A stretch of 40,788 nucleotides of DNA from positions 1-40,788 of the forward strand of contig JAGXAB010000058.1 of assembly GCA_018971775.1 (NCBI GenBank), written 5' to 3'. The notes below the pieces were generated by a model. The model saw only the letters and a list, made by a program, of their open reading frames with translations. It ran no database searches and was not told where the DNA came from. Below, in pieces: positions 39,618-40,788 of the stretch. Source of the stretch: Cyanobacteria bacterium REEB67 (lineage in GTDB: Bacteria > Cyanobacteriota > Vampirovibrionia > Obscuribacterales > Obscuribacteraceae). Position numbers and translations under genes: made by a program. Numbering within the stretch: position 1 is the stretch's first letter; the number at the start of each line of letters is the position of its first letter.

Positions 39618-40788
39618 ATGAATAACGTTTCTGCTTCAAACAAAGCCCATATCGTTGTAATTGGTGCCGGTATGGCCGGTTTGACCGCCGCCCAGAGATT
39701 GCTTGCTGCCGGTGCGGCCGTTACGCTGGTCGACCGTGCCAAAGGTCCTGGAGGTCGAGCAACGACACTTGAGCATGACGGCTTTTTTCTCAACCAGGGG
39801 CCGCACGCTTTATATGTCGGAGGTGCAGGCTACAAAATCTTTAACGAGCTCGGCATTGCGCCTGCCGGATCTCAACCCAAGCCGAAGCGCTCGATGCTCT
39901 TCAAGGCTGGCCGCGAGTACGATATGCCAATTTCACCCGGCACGATTTTGTCCACTAACATTTTTTCCGTAGGCGAAAAAGTCGAATGGACCGCGCTCAT
40001 GGTCACACTCGGGCGCTGTGATCTTGCCTCTCTCAAGTCGGTATCGCTCGATGATTGGTTGGCTAAAGAAGTTAAAAGCGAAAATGTGCGTGATGTTTTC
40101 AAAGCGATGGTCAGGCTTTCCACATACAGCAATTGTTCGTCTCTGTTTTCTGCCGCGGCTGCGATTCGGCAGCTTCTGCTCGTCCAAACGGACGGAGTAA
40201 TTTATCTCGATCACGGCTGGCAGTCGATTGTTGACGCCATGCACAGTCTCGTTGAGGGCAAAGCCGTAGAAATTTATGAGGCCGATGTGAGCGCTGTCAG
40301 GCCGACGAAAAACGGCGTGGAGGTTGTAATAAATGGTGAAATTAGACGTTTTGACGCCGCTATTTTAGCCCTACCACCACGAGTGGCGGTCAAGCTATTG
40401 GAAGGTGCATTGCCCCTTGAAGATGCGACTGAGATAGATGGCATTCACGCCATTCATGCCGCTTGTCTCGATATTTGTTTGAAGAATCTCCCCGTCGCCG
40501 ATAATACGTTTGGCATTGGGGTAGATGTGCCGACGTATTACTCTGTGCACTCGACGACGGCCAAACTGACAGAGTTTGGCCATGTTGTCCACCTTGCCTA
40601 TTATTTGAAAGAAGGTGAAAAAGGTGATGCTCGTCACGAAAGAATATTGCTCGATTTGATGGACCGGATTCAACCCGATTGGCGTGAAGCGCTTGTTTAT
40701 AAGCGCTATATGCCGAACCTGGTGTCGAGCTACGGTACGGCGCTGGCTGCCAAAAATGGTACGAGTGGTCTGGCTGACGTGACTTTGC
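39618..40788 (+). CDS. FAD-dependent oxidoreductase (amine oxidase/phytoene desaturase type), 3' end outside window
   Basis: Partial, 390 codons with no stop before the window end. The N-terminal dinucleotide fold is VVIGAGMAGLTAAQRLLAAG, with an acidic residue (VD) at the end of the second strand, then GPGGRATT, the second FAD motif of the flavin amine oxidase/phytoene-desaturase superfamily. Later FNQGPHALY-like NQGPHALYVGGAG and LDHGWQSIVDAM match this group. GAGG is 6 nt before the ATG. Divergent from the Rrf2 gene and probably repressed by it through the operators. Substrate unknown; small-molecule amine, carotenoid-like or porphyrinogen-like are all possible. Confidence 0.85.
   Translation, partial: MNNVSASNKAHIVVIGAGMAGLTAAQRLLAAGAAVTLVDRAKGPGGRATTLEHDGFFLNQGPHALYVGGAGYKIFNELGIAPAGSQPKPKRSMLFKAGREYDMPISPGTILSTNIFSVGEKVEWTALMVTLGRCDLASLKSVSLDDWLAKEVKSENVRDVFKAMVRLSTYSNCSSLFSAAAAIRQLLLVQTDGVIYLDHGWQSIVDAMHSLVEGKAVEIYEADVSAVRPTKNGVEVVINGEIRRFDAAILALPPRVAVKLLEGALPLEDATEIDGIHAIHAACLDICLKNLPVADNTFGIGVDVPTYYSVHSTTAKLTEFGHVVHLAYYLKEGEKGDARHERILLDLMDRIQPDWREALVYKRYMPNLVSSYGTALAAKNGTSGLADVTL

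Overview
The window looks like a chromosomal segment of a GC-moderate, Gram-negative-type chemoheterotroph with long intergenic gaps. The gene content is dominated by peptidases, small-molecule uptake and housekeeping enzymes. There are no phage, plasmid, rRNA, tRNA or CRISPR features. The kinesin-light-chain-type TPR protein with a zinc ribbon, the annexin-like repeat fused to an esterase, and several small unknown membrane proteins would fit a non-photosynthetic cyanobacterial relative (Vampirovibrionia/Melainabacteria, for example Obscuribacterales). That placement is an inference; no marker gene here proves it.

Layout. 1-2.6 kb (minus): CNT-type nucleoside transporter followed by Xaa-Pro aminopeptidase 1. 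3.1-6.4 kb (plus): TPR protein, exported S41 PDZ protease, and a Bfd-like [2Fe-2S] protein closed by a two-tier terminator. 6.9-9.4 kb (minus): two different patatin-like lipid hydrolases. 9.8-12.1 kb (minus): Tat-type GH67 alpha-glucuronidase. 12.9-14.5 kb (minus): four consecutive small genes of unknown function. 15.3-26.9 kb (minus): a six-gene block, in transcription order S41 protease, tandem-M16 metalloprotease, Xaa-Pro aminopeptidase 2, CPA2 cation/proton antiporter, DHH phosphoesterase and M1 aminopeptidase. A U-tract terminator is seen only after the last gene, while U-less hairpins sit at the internal junctions. 27.5-28.0 kb: exported thioredoxin, convergent with folC. 29.7-31.5 kb: two disrupted genes, a hemerythrin-like protein and an annexin-repeat esterase. 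31.5-33.2 kb: RlpA-like protein and a small membrane protein. 33.4-35.3 kb: oligoendopeptidase F. 35.9-38.6 kb (plus): adenylate kinase, a ClpP-like protease and inorganic pyrophosphatase. 38.8-38.95 kb: three 42-bp tandem repeats. 39.0-40.8 kb: an Rrf2 regulator divergent from an FAD-dependent oxidoreductase (cut by the window end), with three copies of a TGGATA-N5-TATCCA operator between them.

How the genes fit together. Eight peptidase genes in 40 kb, plus nucleoside uptake, a glucuronidase and two patatins, suggest a cell that degrades proteins and other biopolymers. The Rrf2/Fe-S-type cysteines, Bfd-like protein, hemerythrin remnant and exported thioredoxin suggest attention to redox state.

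The observations most worth a second look are: the triple Rrf2 operator; a repeated 16-nt motif with sigma-54 (-24/-12) geometry before thioredoxin and before the disrupted esterase; the three single-base frame breaks within 1.3 kb; the 42-bp repeat open on both strands; the U-less hairpins inside the peptidase block; and the four-gene unknown cluster. I did not find a clear, complete new defence or mobile system.
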